Shown here one piece after another: positions 21,447-33,269 of a stretch of DNA of 64,000 bases. A model generated the notes under the pieces. It had not been told where the DNA came from and ran no database searches. It saw only the letters and a list, made by a program, of their open reading frames with translations. Source of the DNA: Ophiocordyceps camponoti-saundersi (nom. inval.). Taxonomy: Eukaryota > Ascomycota > Sordariomycetes > Hypocreales > Ophiocordycipitaceae. The stretch spans positions 152,404-216,403 of the forward strand of contig PDHQ01000039.1 of NCBI GenBank assembly GCA_003339415.1, read 5' to 3'. Both the position numbers and the translations under genes were made by a program. Position 1 is the stretch's first letter. Every line of letters starts with the position of its first letter.

Positions 21447-22544
21447 ATGCCTCCGCTCGCCCCCCGTCTCCGCCCCCGCCTTCTCCCCCGCCTCCTCCCC
21501 CGCGCAGCAACCCCCCGTCCGTACTCAAGCCAAGAATCCCCCCAGCTCCTCGTATCGAACATCAAAGCCCCGTCATCAGGCTACGTCCGTCTCCTAGAAC
21601 TGAACCGACCGGGGGCACGAAACGCGCTATCGATCGAGCTGGTGAGCTCTCTACGAAGGGAAATCGAAGACGTGCGGTCCCAATACGACGCCGTGGACGG
21701 GACGCAAGTGCCCCTCGAAGATGCAGACGGAGAAGAGCTTCGGCGTCGACCGACTAGGGCTCTCGTCCTAGCCAGCGCGGTGGACTCGTGCTTCTGCTCG
21801 GGAGCGGATCTGAAAGAACGACGTGGTTTTACAAAGCAGCAGTTTGCGTCTCCCCCATCATCATCATCCTCCATCTGAACAAGCCTCTGACGATGGCGAA
21901 CATATCACGAGATGAAAAGAACCACGGAATTCCTCTCCAACCTCCGCGCAACAATGGAAGCCCTCTCCTCACTCCCCATCCCCACCATCGCAGCCATATC
22001 ATCAGTAGCCTTGGGAGGCGGTCTCGAACTCGCCCTCTGCACCCACCTACGGGTAATGACGACGAACGCAAAGGTAGGCCTACCAGAGACCCGACTGGCC
22101 ATCATCCCCGGCGCGGGCGGAACCCACCGACTAGCCGACGTCATCGGCAAGACCCGAGCTCGAGACCTCATCCTGACCGGCCGTCGCGTCTCCGCTCCCG
22201 AGGCTTACTTCTTCGGCCTCGCTGATCGGCTCGTCGAGTTACCTCCGGACGATACCACCAACGGCGAAGAAAGCGACAGCAACAGCAACAGCAACAAAGA
22301 TGACGACTCGGGAGCCCGCCTTCTCCATACCGCTCGCTTAGCCGCCCGCTCGGAAGCCGTGCGTCTCGCGCTGGAGATCTGCGAGGGCGGTCCCGTCGCC
22401 ATCCGTGCCGCCGTCGAGGCCGTCGCCGCCCCGTCTCCGCTCAAGGAGGCCGACATGTATCGCCGCGTCGTCGACACTCACGACAGGAACGAGGCTTTGA
22501 TCGCTTTCCAGGAGAAGCGGAAGCCCGTCTTCAGAGGATCTTGA
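21447..22544 (+). CDS. AUH: AUH-type 3-methylglutaconyl-CoA hydratase (enoyl-CoA hydratase/isomerase family), mitochondrial
   Basis: Crotonase-fold enzyme of leucine catabolism that hydrates 3-methylglutaconyl-CoA to HMG-CoA in mitochondria. Exons 21447-21841 and 21920-22544 are joined by a 78-nt intron with a CTGAC branch site, giving 339 residues. The junction restores GADLKERRGFTKQQTTEF at the normal spacing of the family. The N-terminus is Arg/Pro-rich (PPLAPRLRPRLLPRLLPRAA), a presequence. Conserved features are RPGARNALS, the oxyanion-hole segments CSGADLKER and SVALGGGLELALC, GLPETRLAIIPGAGGT, and a C-terminal helical region. Two low-complexity insertions stand out: an acidic stretch after RREIEDVRSQYDAV, and a Ser/Asn-rich loop (about residues 255-265). 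The assignment to AUH rather than another crotonase rests on the LKERRGFT segment and the overall order. Confidence 0.88.
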
Positions 22545-22969
22545 CCAGATGCGCTTCGTAACCGCCCCCAGACCTTAATGTCTGACTGGCCTTCACCCTG
22601 TCCAGCCCCTTCTTCGACTTCTAAATGCCTGTACATCTCCTCCATCTACCTACCTACGTATACCATCGATTCGCCTCCCTCTACATGATTGCGCATGCTG
22701 CACCTATCATCATCACCATCCCACATTCCTGGTGCCTCATACCGCTTTATTCCCGCTACCCCCTGACCATCCCTGTCTAACAGCGACTCGCTCGCTCGAA
22801 CCCGTGAGTTCGAAATTATGCTACATTCGCATTTCCTCATCTCCGCTGCCATTGCTTCATCGTCATCCGTCGAGATCTCCATTTTAGTCTAAGCCTCGCC
22901 CAAAAAGATGTCAAACGTTATCGTCCCATCGTCCCATCCGCCCTCTAAGAAAGACCCCCCCCCTCTCCC
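22545..22969. other. Convergent 3' intergenic region
   Basis: 425 bp between the convergent AUH and UBP2 genes. It is pyrimidine-rich, with CTACCTACC motifs near 22645. No gene or RNA seen. Confidence 0.5.
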
Positions 22970-25900
22970 TTATTCTATGCGATACGTCTTCTCGTCCTCG
23001 GCTCTCCCGTTCGGGTGAACCGATTCCATGTGAACGTCGCCGTCCACCTCTACTGGAGCCGAAACCGTCGACGTGCTGACCGGCGATGTCGTTCGATTAA
23101 GCCGCTTGGGCACATCCACATAGCCGTCCTTATCCTCGTCGCGTACGTAGCAAAGATAGTATGGCTCGCCGCTGGTGCTCAGCGTCTGCAGCACCTCGGC
23201 CGTGTCCTTGTTCTCCCGAACGTCGGCGTCATTATACCAGCGCCACACCCGGTCCTCAAAATCACAGATCCAGACCCAATAGTGGCCCGACATCAGATGG
23301 CCACGATGGCAGATGACGGCGTGCAGGCGGTAGGCGATGCTCTGCATGCTGTCCTGATGCCGCTTCAGAGCCTCTTCACGCTCCGCCAATTCCTGGACCA
23401 TCATACTCCGCATCCTTGATTGCAGCGCACGCATATCAGCCGGACGCCGTTCCCGGTGAGGCTCACGGGAAAGCTCGCGGGAGCCGGCAGACGTGACGAG
23501 CAGAAAATCTTCGTCCATTGGTCCGTCGAAATCCCAATTCTCGTCTTCCACGTCCACAGCGATGTCTTCTGCTTTGCTTCCAGCCTCACCATCGCCGTTG
23601 TTTGTCACGGACTGTTCGTTCATGCAGGTGTCGAAGAGGCCCAGGTAAGACGGGTCCTCTTCGTCCTTTGCAAGCCAGGACTTGAGATCCGCGATCCGAT
23701 CCGTCAGAGTCCAATCCTCCACACGGCGTCGGAACACGGGGGAATCATGCGGCGCGTCCATGTACCGGTCGAGATGCAGCGTTTCCGGTATGACGACAGG
23801 GTTGCCGTTCTTGCTGCCCATGGACTGAGAGCGCTGGATCAGCACGTGGAGAACGGGTGGCAGCGTCTTAATCGCCGTATATCGCGATAACTTGCTCTCC
23901 TCGAGAATTTGCTGGTCGAAATTGCGGCCCAGCGCGTCGTAAAGCGAGCATGGTCCGTCTGGAGCGGGAAACGCCGTAATGGAGCGGTCGAAGCTAATCT
24001 CGTGCTGGTAGGTCTGCTCATCAAACTTCTTCGTGTAGTTGACCGTCGTAACGAAGAAGGTCTCCATGATCTTCTCCAGCTGAATGCCCGTTCTTGTGTC
24101 GACCGAGCTGGGCCGAATGGCTGCCTGTAGGCGGTTGATGATGCTTCCCATGACCTCTTCAACATCTTGCTGATCGGTCCCAGAAGATCGCTTCTGGTGC
24201 TCAAGAGCATTGAGGACCTTCTGGTCGACAGTCTCGGGTTCGCCGCTCTCAGAAACCGTGGCGCGACTTGCGTCTGGAACTGATTCGAGAAGCGGGACCT
24301 TTTCGGCGTCAGGCATCTCAGTGTCTTCAGCTTTTCGGGTCAATAGGACAGCTTGTTCTGAAGAGGGGGTCGTCAATCCAATGGCCGCCGCCGCCTCGAC
24401 CTGATCGTATGAGCGATCCGACCGCGCATCCTCCAGGTCGACCAGCGTCCTCGTGCTTGATCTGCTGCTGCGGAAGGAGTCCGATATCTTATCCACATTG
24501 CAGCCGACCATGTCAACATCACCAGCGCCGGGCGGCGCCGGGGATGGACGGGCGGGCAGAGGAGGTGGTTCTGTAGTTGCAGCCGGCTGTTCTTCAGCCT
24601 GCTTAGGGCTGTGAAGAAGCGTATGCGTCGACAGAAGAACGGCATTTGCGAGCCGTTGCGACGGTCGAGTCGCGGCCTGATCTGACGACCGCAAGTTTTG
24701 AAACAAGGTGGCGAGCTCGCGGACAACTGCCTCTCATTGTGAGAAGATGCTCGCCTGTAGACATGAATGACTGTAGACTCACATGCTTGCGCCACCACAG
24801 CCTCGCCCCGGTCCATCTGCATCTTGTTGCCGCCGAGAAGGCGAGCCTTGATGACATCGTCTGTCAAGTCCAGTCGAGAGTCGTCATAGTTCAAGACGAT
24901 ATCCCGAATCGGCTTCACGGTGAAGAGATACTGCAGAAGACTGTTCAGGTAGCACGTGTTGCCGATGTTGTGAAGCCCTACAGGCATCGTCAAATCGGCC
25001 GGTTGCGTATTGGCGATGGCTCTCGAATCGCCGGCGCCGAAACCTGAGCTTTGACGCAATTCCATCGCAGCCTGCTTCAGCGCCGGGGAATTGGTGTGAT
25101 CTGCCATGGCGTTCAAGGCGTCGAGCCATAGCTCAGAGCCCTCTTGCCCTTTGCTGGAATCGAGCTGGGTAAGCGAGATCATCAGTCACGGATAACGATA
25201 ACGGCGATAGGGTAGCACAAACGGGCACTCACCTTTCTCTTCGTAACTTCGACCGCCGTTTGCCAAGGCACATCCGAAGATCCCAGACCAAGAACGGCCT
25301 TGGCCGTAGGCAGTGTCATATTGCTATCAGACTCGAGGATCAGAGCAGTCTGGTAGCTGTCATCAGTTGAGGCTTGTGCAATCACCATCAACATGTTGCG
25401 CGCGGTCCCGGCCTCCGACGGATCCTGGGCCAGCGTGCGCCGGAAGGCTTCGATGACGGATTCGGCGCTGTACTTGTTGGGAGGTTGGAGGCCAAGGAAA
25501 GTTAGGGCCTGCGTCATGACGCCGTCGTCGTCGCCGGTACTTTGATGCTGCAGCTGACTGTCGAAGACAGACGACTGGGTAATGGCGTACTCGGAGAGTA
25601 ACTCGTCACCGACATCGTTGGCCACGGCCATGAGACTCTCGACCAGAACTCTACGCTGGTTGGGGATGAGGTCCCATTGGCGCTTGTAGGCGTTGACGAC
25701 GACTTCACGGGGCTGCTTGGGCAAGATGCCGAGTACTTTATAGCGCTGCAAGTTGATTAGGCTGCTGTGATCCGCCCCGGGCACCTCCTGGCAGCCGAGC
25801 ATAGAATGCAGAAGCGGTGAGCAGAAAGTCGGCTTGTCAATAACCTGCCCGCCGCCTTTGTGAATCAGACATTGAACCTCAGCCCTGACGTCTTCCAGAA

Positions 25901-26922
25901 ATGCGCGATATGTCATCAGCTCCGTGGTAAAGTTCGGACCCGAGGCCGGAGCCGGGGGCGACGGGACGAAACAACCATCGTCGACGCCGGCGGCGTCCAG
26001 CTTGACCTCCTCTTTGAACTCAAGCTGGCGGAAGATGGGAAAGCAGGGCGGGCCGAAGAGTACGGCAAATCGCTTGTTACGCTTGGAAATGCTCCTAGCT
26101 TCGGCCGCGTCTGCTTCGAGCAAGTTCTTCAAGTATGTGTTGAGGTTCTGCGGAGCCTGTTCGACCCAGTCATCCGATGCGGCCTCGTATCGGCCCGGCT
26201 CCAGCTCTCTGGCAAGCCTCAGCCGCTCGGCAATGGCGTCTCTGTCGAGGAGAAGCTGAACCCAAGATGTAGGCATCCGAGGTTCGGAAACCTCCAGGGT
26301 GACCTGGAAGGTGCATGGCGGGGCGGAGCAGACGAAGCTCTCACGGGCCAGTAAAGGATAGTATTTAGCGTGGCGAGGTGTGAGCTCCTTTCCGGCCACA
26401 GGATCGATCCAAACTAAATGATGCCACGGAAACTGATCGTCCTTTGGGGGCCAGCGCGATTGCTTGGAGTTGCAGAGGTCGTGAAAATGAGCTTCGCGCC
26501 AGGCGAAGTTGAAGACGAAGTGAAAATGACAGTCGAGGCAGATTGTGGACAGTATTGACGATGAGTTAGACTGGCAGGTCTGATTGCCGTTAATGACGAG
26601 TCTGTGAGGTTGATCCCACGTGTAGGTGCTGTCGAGCTTGACGTTCCGGGCCCGTTGGAACATGTCGCAAACGGTGAAGTCGTTGTTGATGAGCTCGTAG
26701 ATCCACCTGCTCGGATGACAACCTGCAGTAACGAAGAGTTAGTCGGACGAATGGTCAAACACCCGAGGAGGACGCACCAGGCGCCTGACGGGACCCGGCC
26801 GCGAGGTCTGATTTCAAAGGCGTCATATTGTGTGGCACAAAGGTGGCGTTGTTAGTGCCTGGGAGACAAGCGTAGGAGCTCGCATCTTGGTCGTGAGACC
26901 TCAGGCTGTATGTGCCCGCCAT
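22970..26922 (-). CDS. UBP2: Ubiquitin carboxyl-terminal hydrolase 2 (Ubp2-like deubiquitinase)
   Basis: USP-family cysteine protease that trims ubiquitin chains; yeast Ubp2 works with the Rsp5 ligase on Lys63 chains. Four exons, 26778-26922, 25233-26722, 24783-25164 and 22970-24726, give 1,257 residues, close to yeast Ubp2 (about 1,270). All introns are GT-AG and 55-68 nt. The long N-terminal region carries Cys-containing segments (CHPSRWIYELIN, TICLDCHFHF). The catalytic Cys box is PVGLHNIGNTCYLNSLLQYLF, in exon 3. The His box is RGHLMSGHYWVWI, with the following WRWYNDADV in exon 4. Between them is a long acidic, Ser-rich insertion with QQDVEEVMGSIINRLQ, matching the QQDxxE box of the family. 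It starts at MAGTYSLRSHDQDASS. Confidence 0.92.
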
Positions 26923-26970
26923 GATGTGAGCCTTTGTTGGGAGTAGCAGAAGAAGAGGGGAGAGGAGTCT

Positions 26971-27008
<38 letters not shown>

Positions 27009-28823
27009 GCAGACGAGAGGACGCGCGGCAGACGCGCGGCGGTGCACGGATGGATATAGACGGATCGAGGTCGGTTTCCTGCGGTCGTTTGTCGAAGGTT
27101 TTCAGAGAGAAAAAGGTCGGGCCAAAGGGCAAGGCCACCTCGCTCAGCTGCGGCGCTACAGCATCATCCTGGCCCGGCCGAGGCTGACGGTACAAGGTTC
27201 CAACGCGACGAGGGTCGGAGGGCGCCGCAGCCGGAGAAGAGGAGGAGACACGACGAGTTTTTTTTTTCTTTCGAGACGAGAAGCGGTAGAGGTCGAGAAG
27301 CAGGTTCGAGAAGGATGAAAGGAGCGATGGCTATCGGTAGCTGGAGCTCGGGCGATGCGGAAGGATATGGTTGATTAATGACGACGGCTTTGGTGGCGAT
27401 GGGTGACGATTTTTGGCTGACGCAGCCTCTCTGCTGGATTCCGAAGGGCTCCACCGCTAAACCACGCCAGACGGATAAGGTAGCTTCGCTGTACCGGCCC
27501 CGCAGGCTTGGTAGAGTTAGTGACGTTTTAGCGACCTCCATCTGGAATCCACTGAGAAGGAGCCACTGCAGGGGTCCAACCTCAGGGGATGACTCAGCGA
27601 ATCAACCTCCTATCTTCCATCTTGAGCTCCTCTCTATTTTCATAGGCGACACCAGCTTCGTTTCTACGGCGTTTTTGAATGGTAGCTACTTTCAGTGTAT
27701 CTCAAAAGAGGCTGTAGAAGCTCTAGGGATCTGTGAAACGTCGTTATAACGTCATCTGGCAGAGCCACAGGAAGTGCGAGTCAGATGACCGAGCTTGAAG
27801 CAAAAGGCAAAGAGACGACGAGCCAGCCAGGTTGATATTCGAATGTGGTTGAGCACATTATGTGTGTGTGACTTCTGGCTTGGGGCTTGCAATCGTTGCC
27901 ATGTATTCTAGATGGAGGCGAACCTGTGTCTCTTGATAGGAACATGGACATGTTTGTATGTATGCACCTCTCTATATACACTCTTAGTAGGCGGCAAACT
28001 GCCAGTAGAGCGGATAGAGTGTTGCGAAGACTGACTGACTGTGCTGCTGAAATACATGATATGCGGCAAAGAACATCTGCATAATGTTATTCTCAAATGC
28101 TGTCTGCCGATTCATCTTACTGTCAGTCTGAATATCTGGGTTCATATTCTCGTTTCTCCTACTTGAAGAGTTAAATACCATGCATGCATTACGACCAGCT
28201 TCATCAACACATCAAGTAACAGGACTTACTCATCATCTAAGTAAGTATCTGATTGGCTCAAGAACTGATCATATATAGGAGCGGCGCGTATCCCACAAGG
28301 TCGAGTGCTGTGCTGTGCTGTGCTGTGCGTGTTATTCCAACCCGTTCGCCTGCCTGTCGCTACGACAACCAGGCAAAGCTGCCATCTGCCAGCACTCTCT
28401 GGCCAACTGCCCAGTAAAAATTTCCCCCCTTCAAATCCCTCTTCCTGTTGGCTCATCCTTTCTCTCCCCCCCCCCTCCCATCTCCTTCTCCTGCGAAAAA
28501 AAAAATAACAGGAAAAGGCTTCACATCTTCTACCCTTCTCACACAACCACTCGCTCACTGTTGATCTCCATCAACTTGATTCCTATCCCTTCTTTCGCTT
28601 TTTACGAGAGCGGATGAGGTTGCAGCCATCTTTGGTCGCCCTTTTCCGCTCTCGCAGCACCCAAAGCAATCTCACCCCATCACAAACAGTTTTCCTGAGG
28701 CAAACATCATCAACCCAAGCTTTCCCTCTTCCCCCTTCACCCTCTCCTCTTTCGCATATCTCGGCCTTGACGCCGGACTCTCTACACACGTCTCTTGGCC
28801 TCCTGATCCATCCCGGTTTCAAG
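26923..28823. other. Divergent intergenic region with (GA)n tract
   Basis: About 1.9 kb between UBP2 and the F-box/ankyrin gene. It has a (GA)n tract at 26972-27003 in the UBP2 leader, a (GCTGT)n run at 28307-28327 and a CT-rich leader at 28430-28600. Positions 28614-28823 continue the downstream reading frame, but I treat them as leader. No other gene recognised. Confidence 0.45.
26972..27003. repeat. (GA)n dinucleotide tract
   Basis: About sixteen uninterrupted GA units just upstream of the UBP2 start on the minus strand. Confidence 0.9.
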
Positions 28824-30788
28824 ATGTCGTCTCCGGAGAACATGGCCCTCGTCAGAGGAAATTCTCCATCGGGGAATGGTTCCCACGCTGAAGATTCAAA
28901 CCCCCAAGTGCCTCCTCCCCGAGCATTGATCATGCTGATGCCACACGAACTCCGAAACATGATTTTGCAGGAACTCGACGTCCAAAGCTTGGCCAGGCTA
29001 GGCGTAACCTGCAAAGCCTACGCCAATCACGTCCTTCCCATCCTATACTCGAAAGACGCCATGCCCGACGCGAGAGACCCGAGTAAAGTCAACGACAAAG
29101 CTCTTCGATGGGCTTGCTTGGCCCCTGATTCTGGTATGGTCAGTGTAAACGTCATATCGAATGCCATCACCTATGGCGCAAACGTCGATGCAGTCTATTA
29201 CGGCAGATACTTCAAAGAGTTCGCAACGGCCCTCCATTTCGCCTCTGCCACCGGGAAAGCTGATATAGTGGATCTTTTGCTTTTGCTGAAGGCCGATCAT
29301 CGGAAGAGGGCTTCGGGTTTCAGATTCTTCCACTGGCTCGGCATCTGCGAGGACGCGCCTGGTAAGGACATAAAACTGTATGGTGAGCTTCTCTATGAAG
29401 ACCTTCGCCATACTCATTGGTACCCGCTCCTATTGCCCTTGCTGCGAAGACAGAACGACGTCCTGAAGCAGATGGACCATCACGAAGTCGGCGGTTTCCT
29501 GGCCAAGTTCAAGAGACAGATGTGGGTGCGACAGAATTGTGGTTTGACCGTCTATCACGCCTTCGCCGTCATGAGCCGGGCAGAGTTTCAGGAAGAGACG
29601 GTCAAGACGGTCAACGACAGCTTCTTCCAGCGTGAACTGGTCCTCATAGACTACATCACGCCCAAGACTGGCTTGAGTGCCTTGCATTTAACCCTCCTCT
29701 CGTCCAACTTTTGGATGCTGGACAAGCTTCTTGGAGCAGGGGCTGCGGTTAACATTGCTTCCGGCATAGGGAGGACACCGCTTGTGCAGGCCGTGAGGGA
29801 ATACACCATGTCAAATGATGCTGACTATCAAGCCTTCTTGAAGCGGGCCATGGCACAACTCCTCAGGTTTGGCGCAGACATCAACTATCAGGTCGGTGCG
29901 CCCCTACACGAGACACCTTTGATCTGCGCCGTGGACATGGAAGACGTCGACAACGTGCGGAAGAACTGCATGTATGAGATGATCAAGTTTCTCTTGACCT
30001 ACAACGTCCGCATCAATCAGGTATCAACCGCAGGCCTTACCGCCCTTCACCATGTGGCCATGAACATCTTGGAGATGAAGGGCGACAGGAACCTGGAGGA
30101 GATCTTCGAGTACCTCATCCGCCACCGAGCCAACATCAACCTGCCCATGAATCACAATACTTCTCCGTCCAGCATTCTCGGATTGTTCTTGTCCAGATAT
30201 CCGGACGTCCCTCCCCGTATGTGGCCGAAGCTGACCAAATGGAAGGCCGAAATCCTTCCCCATGAAGTGGACGACATACTGGAATACTGGCTGCAGTACA
30301 AACGGATGCGAGCTCCTCGTAGAGGCTACGACGTCTTTCAGTACGCCGAACACATGAGCGAAGATGCTGTCGGGAGGGCCTTTGCCCACAGCTTCGAATA
30401 TCCCAACAGGCATATCTTGACCAAACTACTCAAGGTCTGGGAAGGGCCGCCCAACGGATCGGAACTATTGGCCATTGCCATGGAGAAAGGAGACCGCTGG
30501 CTCATGGAAGCGGCCAAAGACTTCACTTTCGACCCCAACTACGTCACCAAAGAAGGAGACTCGTATTTGCACCTGGTCGTCAAGAAATATGAGGAACACG
30601 CATCCTACAAGGACGAATGGGCGGTTAAGGACGCCTATTTCTTCGTCACCAAGGGCACTTGCCCTTCTGTACGGGACAGAATGAATGCGACGGCTTTGCA
30701 GAGGCTCCAGAGACGGGGTGAGGATTTCGCTCCCAACCTTCAGGAGTATCTGTTCGAATGCTTGGAAAAGATGAAGAACAAACAGTAA
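28824..30788 (+). CDS. F-box-like and ankyrin-repeat protein
   Basis: Single exon; 654 residues from the ATG at 28824. The frame opens earlier at 28614, which would add 70 residues of Ser/Pro/Thr-rich sequence that reads as CT-rich leader. An F-box-like motif sits at about residues 32-75 (LMPHELRNMILQELD, VQSLARLGVTCKAY). Ankyrin-type units follow: TALHFASATGKADIVDLLL, GLSALHLTLLSSNFWMLDKLL, IGRTPLVQAVRE, ETPLICAVDME and AGLTALHHVA. F-box proteins usually act as SCF ubiquitin-ligase adaptors and ankyrin repeats bind substrates, so a role in targeted degradation is plausible but unproven. This is an expanded gene class in filamentous fungi and no substrate can be guessed. Confidence 0.75.
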   Translation: MSSPENMALVRGNSPSGNGSHAEDSNPQVPPPRALIMLMPHELRNMILQELDVQSLARLGVTCKAYANHVLPILYSKDAMPDARDPSKVNDKALRWACLAPDSGMVSVNVISNAITYGANVDAVYYGRYFKEFATALHFASATGKADIVDLLLLLKADHRKRASGFRFFHWLGICEDAPGKDIKLYGELLYEDLRHTHWYPLLLPLLRRQNDVLKQMDHHEVGGFLAKFKRQMWVRQNCGLTVYHAFAVMSRAEFQEETVKTVNDSFFQRELVLIDYITPKTGLSALHLTLLSSNFWMLDKLLGAGAAVNIASGIGRTPLVQAVREYTMSNDADYQAFLKRAMAQLLRFGADINYQVGAPLHETPLICAVDMEDVDNVRKNCMYEMIKFLLTYNVRINQVSTAGLTALHHVAMNILEMKGDRNLEEIFEYLIRHRANINLPMNHNTSPSSILGLFLSRYPDVPPRMWPKLTKWKAEILPHEVDDILEYWLQYKRMRAPRRGYDVFQYAEHMSEDAVGRAFAHSFEYPNRHILTKLLKVWEGPPNGSELLAIAMEKGDRWLMEAAKDFTFDPNYVTKEGDSYLHLVVKKYEEHASYKDEWAVKDAYFFVTKGTCPSVRDRMNATALQRLQRRGEDFAPNLQEYLFECLEKMKNKQ

Positions 30789-30974
30789 GCTTCAGCATGG
30801 CCCCGTCTCCCTGGTTCCGTTGACCTTTTCGGGAGGGTTAACTGTCTTGATTGAGGGGGATGCGGGGAGGAGACTGGTCTGGAGAGAGTGAAGCAGTGCT
30901 GAACGGTGCCTTTACGTTGACCATCCTGGTGACCGGAGAGAGGCGAGATATATCATGGGGGAGAGTGCGGTGAA

Positions 30975-31020
30975 TGAATGGGGATGGGAGAGAGAGAGAG
31001 AGAGGGAGGGAGAGAGAGAC
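30975..31020. repeat. (GA)n-rich tract
   Basis: GAGAGAGA runs with GGGA interruptions, 200 bp after the F-box/ankyrin gene. The surrounding frames (30838-31251) are low complexity and not called. Confidence 0.75.
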
Positions 31021-31718
31021 AAGGGAAGGGATAGGGGAGGGCACACGAAGATGAGGCCAGACGAGGGGGGGAGAGATGGAGAAGCGTCTGAGTGTATGAG
31101 TCCAAGCCTCCCCACCCTTTCCCAGGAAGACGGCAAATGCGGACACGGACATGGACATGATTCGAGAGACGAGTGCATCACGGACAGCCTCACCAGCGGC
31201 TTCCCCCAAACGGACCAAATGGCACGTAACGAACCAGGTCTCTACGGGTAAGGTAGTACAGCAAGGATAGTCAGGTAGGCAAACCGTAGCAGCTCATCAA
31301 TAGAAACCACGAGCCATTAGCTATTAATATCTCCCAAAGGAACTCGGTGATTTGCCTCGTCTCGTTCCCAAGCTCAAAGGCAAGACGGGTACGTTACACG
31401 TAGATAGAAAACGGCGCTACACACAGCTCGAATACGACGCTGACCCCCATCATCGGCGGCCAGCTGCCCTCTTGAGGCTTCGTTATCGTCAGAGACTCTG
31501 GCAAGATTCCCCTTCGGGCCAAGGCGACGTTTCCCGCGTTCCAAGCCGATTTTGGCTGGTGCTGACCGGATGGAACGGAATAGACGGGGGTTTCGCTTGC
31601 GAGACATGGATGAAGCTCGCAGGTATAAGAATGGGGGCGCAAAGGCGAGCAGGAGAAGAGGGAATGGAGATGAGAGGGCTCTGATTCTATCCTCGCCTGT
31701 TTCGAATCGCAACTGGTC
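31021..31718. other. Intergenic region upstream of the secreted nuclease gene
   Basis: About 0.7 kb without a convincing gene. A TATA-like GTATAAGAAT lies at about 31622-31631, roughly 90 bp before the nuclease ATG, at a plausible core-promoter distance. Confidence 0.45.
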
Positions 31719-32627
31719 ATGATGAAGTCGTTTATCACCGTCCTTGTCTTGTTCGTCACTCTAGCCTTGACGACGCCCTCTCCTCAGCCAACACCCGTAA
31801 GTAAATCTCCCTCCCTTATCCACGACGCAAAAAGGGACAACGAAGCACATCATCTCAAACCCCAACCAGCCCGGCATCCCCTCCGGTCCATCAGCCCGAA
31901 GCCTCCTGTCCAAACTCCGAGTCGCGCGTCGAGGATCCGGCACAGGCTACAGCCGAGCCAAGTTCCCACACTGGGAGACGGTCGACGACGGATGCAACGT
32001 GCGGTAAGTTGAGATGGAGAGGAGGAAAAAGAAAAGAGGCGGAAATAACTGACTCCCTTGATCTTTGTCTTTCAACAGTACCGTCGTTCTTAAGCGTGAT
32101 GGACGAGGCGTCGTCGTCGATGACGATTGTGTCGTGACTCGTGGTCGATGGACGAGCCCTTATGATGGCGAGACTGTGGATGACGCGGCGGATATCGATA
32201 TTGATCATCTGGTGCCGTTGAAGAATGCATGGGTTGTGAGTCTTTTTTTTTTCGTGTCTTGTTCTGTCGAAGATGACGATGACCCTTGCACAGAGACTCT
32301 CTCTCTCTCTCTCTCTCATATGTCCTCTCCCTGTCCCTGTCTCTCCCAGCTTATCCATACTAACGAATGGAAAAGTCCGGCGCCTCCCACTGGGACGTAG
32401 ACCGCCGAAGGAGCTTCGCCAACGACGTCGCCAGCCCGCAGCTCTGGGCCGTCACCGGCGCCGTCAACCGGGAAAAGAGCGACTCCTCGCCCGACGAGTG
32501 GCTTCCGCCCGTCGAGTCCTTCCGCTGCGCCTACGTCGAGAGCTGGGTCCGCGTCAAGAGCGCCTATCGCTTGTCTGTCACCGGGGAGGAGAAGGAGGCT
32601 ATGTCGTCGGTGCTGGCGTCGTGCTGA
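31719..32627 (+). CDS. Secreted DUF1524/HNH-type nuclease-like protein
   Basis: Four exons, 31719-31796, 31870-32003, 32079-32235 and 32376-32627, give 206 residues. All sites are GT-AG and intron 3 has a perfect TACTAAC branch site. The signal peptide is MMKSFITVLVLFVTLALTTPSP, so it is predicted to be secreted. The core matches the DUF1524 (GmrSD C-terminal, HNH-like) secreted family: RGSGTGYSR, FPHW, GCNVR, a central IDHLVPLKNAW with the catalytic-type His, then WDVDRRRSFANDV, LWAVTGAVNREKSD and the terminal CAYVESWVRVKSAYRL. The DxDH and N...K elements are those of the beta-beta-alpha metal nuclease fold. An extracellular nuclease role is inferred from the family, not shown here. Confidence 0.88.
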
Positions 32628-33120
32628 CACTGCCTTGGACTGTTGTTGTGCTAGTAAAAAAAAAACACACTGATATCTAGGTGCCTAGGGATATAGATAT
32701 ACATATATTTATACATATATAAGCTATGACTCTTGCATCTACTCGGCCTAAACATGGCACCTATGATGTCTTTGAGTCATTACATCTGAAGAGATGAGAG
32801 AGAGCTCGCACTTCTTCCCTTCTTTCGGATCGTTGAAGCAGCGGGAAAACAGGTCCGACCCGCTAGTCTAGCCACCATCTGAAAACCGATCTCTCTCCCG
32901 CCGTGGAACGCTGGCTCCGTGGCTCCGGCGTTGCTTATTTTGTTGTATTCGTCGATCCTGGTCACACCGAGTTTAGTAGGGGTGACTGTTTAACCACGTT
33001 GGAGAGGAAAAAATTCGATTAAAACACCGAGAATAAAGGGTCCTCAGACTTGTGATGGCTTCAAAAAATGCGTTACAGCGCATCGGTGCTTATAAACTGT
33101 TGCAGACGCGCATAGCTCTG

Positions 33121-33182
33121 GCACTTGAAAGTGGAGGCACATCCGGAAAGACGCTCAGATAATAGCCACTATAAGGGCGCTG
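33121..33182 (+). repeat. Dispersed repeat, copy 1
   Basis: About 62 bp (GCACTTGAAAGTGGAGGCAC...) resembles 40629-40692 (GCACTCAAAAGTGGAAGCTC...) in the same orientation. By eye about three quarters of positions match. Confidence 0.55.
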
Positions 33183-33269
33183 TCGTGACTTGACAGTTTC
33201 TTCGAATCTTCAATCTCTGACCTCATGGCAGTAAAGTCAGAAACTTCACTCGGAGTCAATCCAGGACCT

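Noticed and set aside
27004..27318. Plus-strand 104-codon frame in the UBP2 upstream region
   Set aside because: Starts in the (GA)n tract and is Arg/Gly-rich with no recognisable motif.
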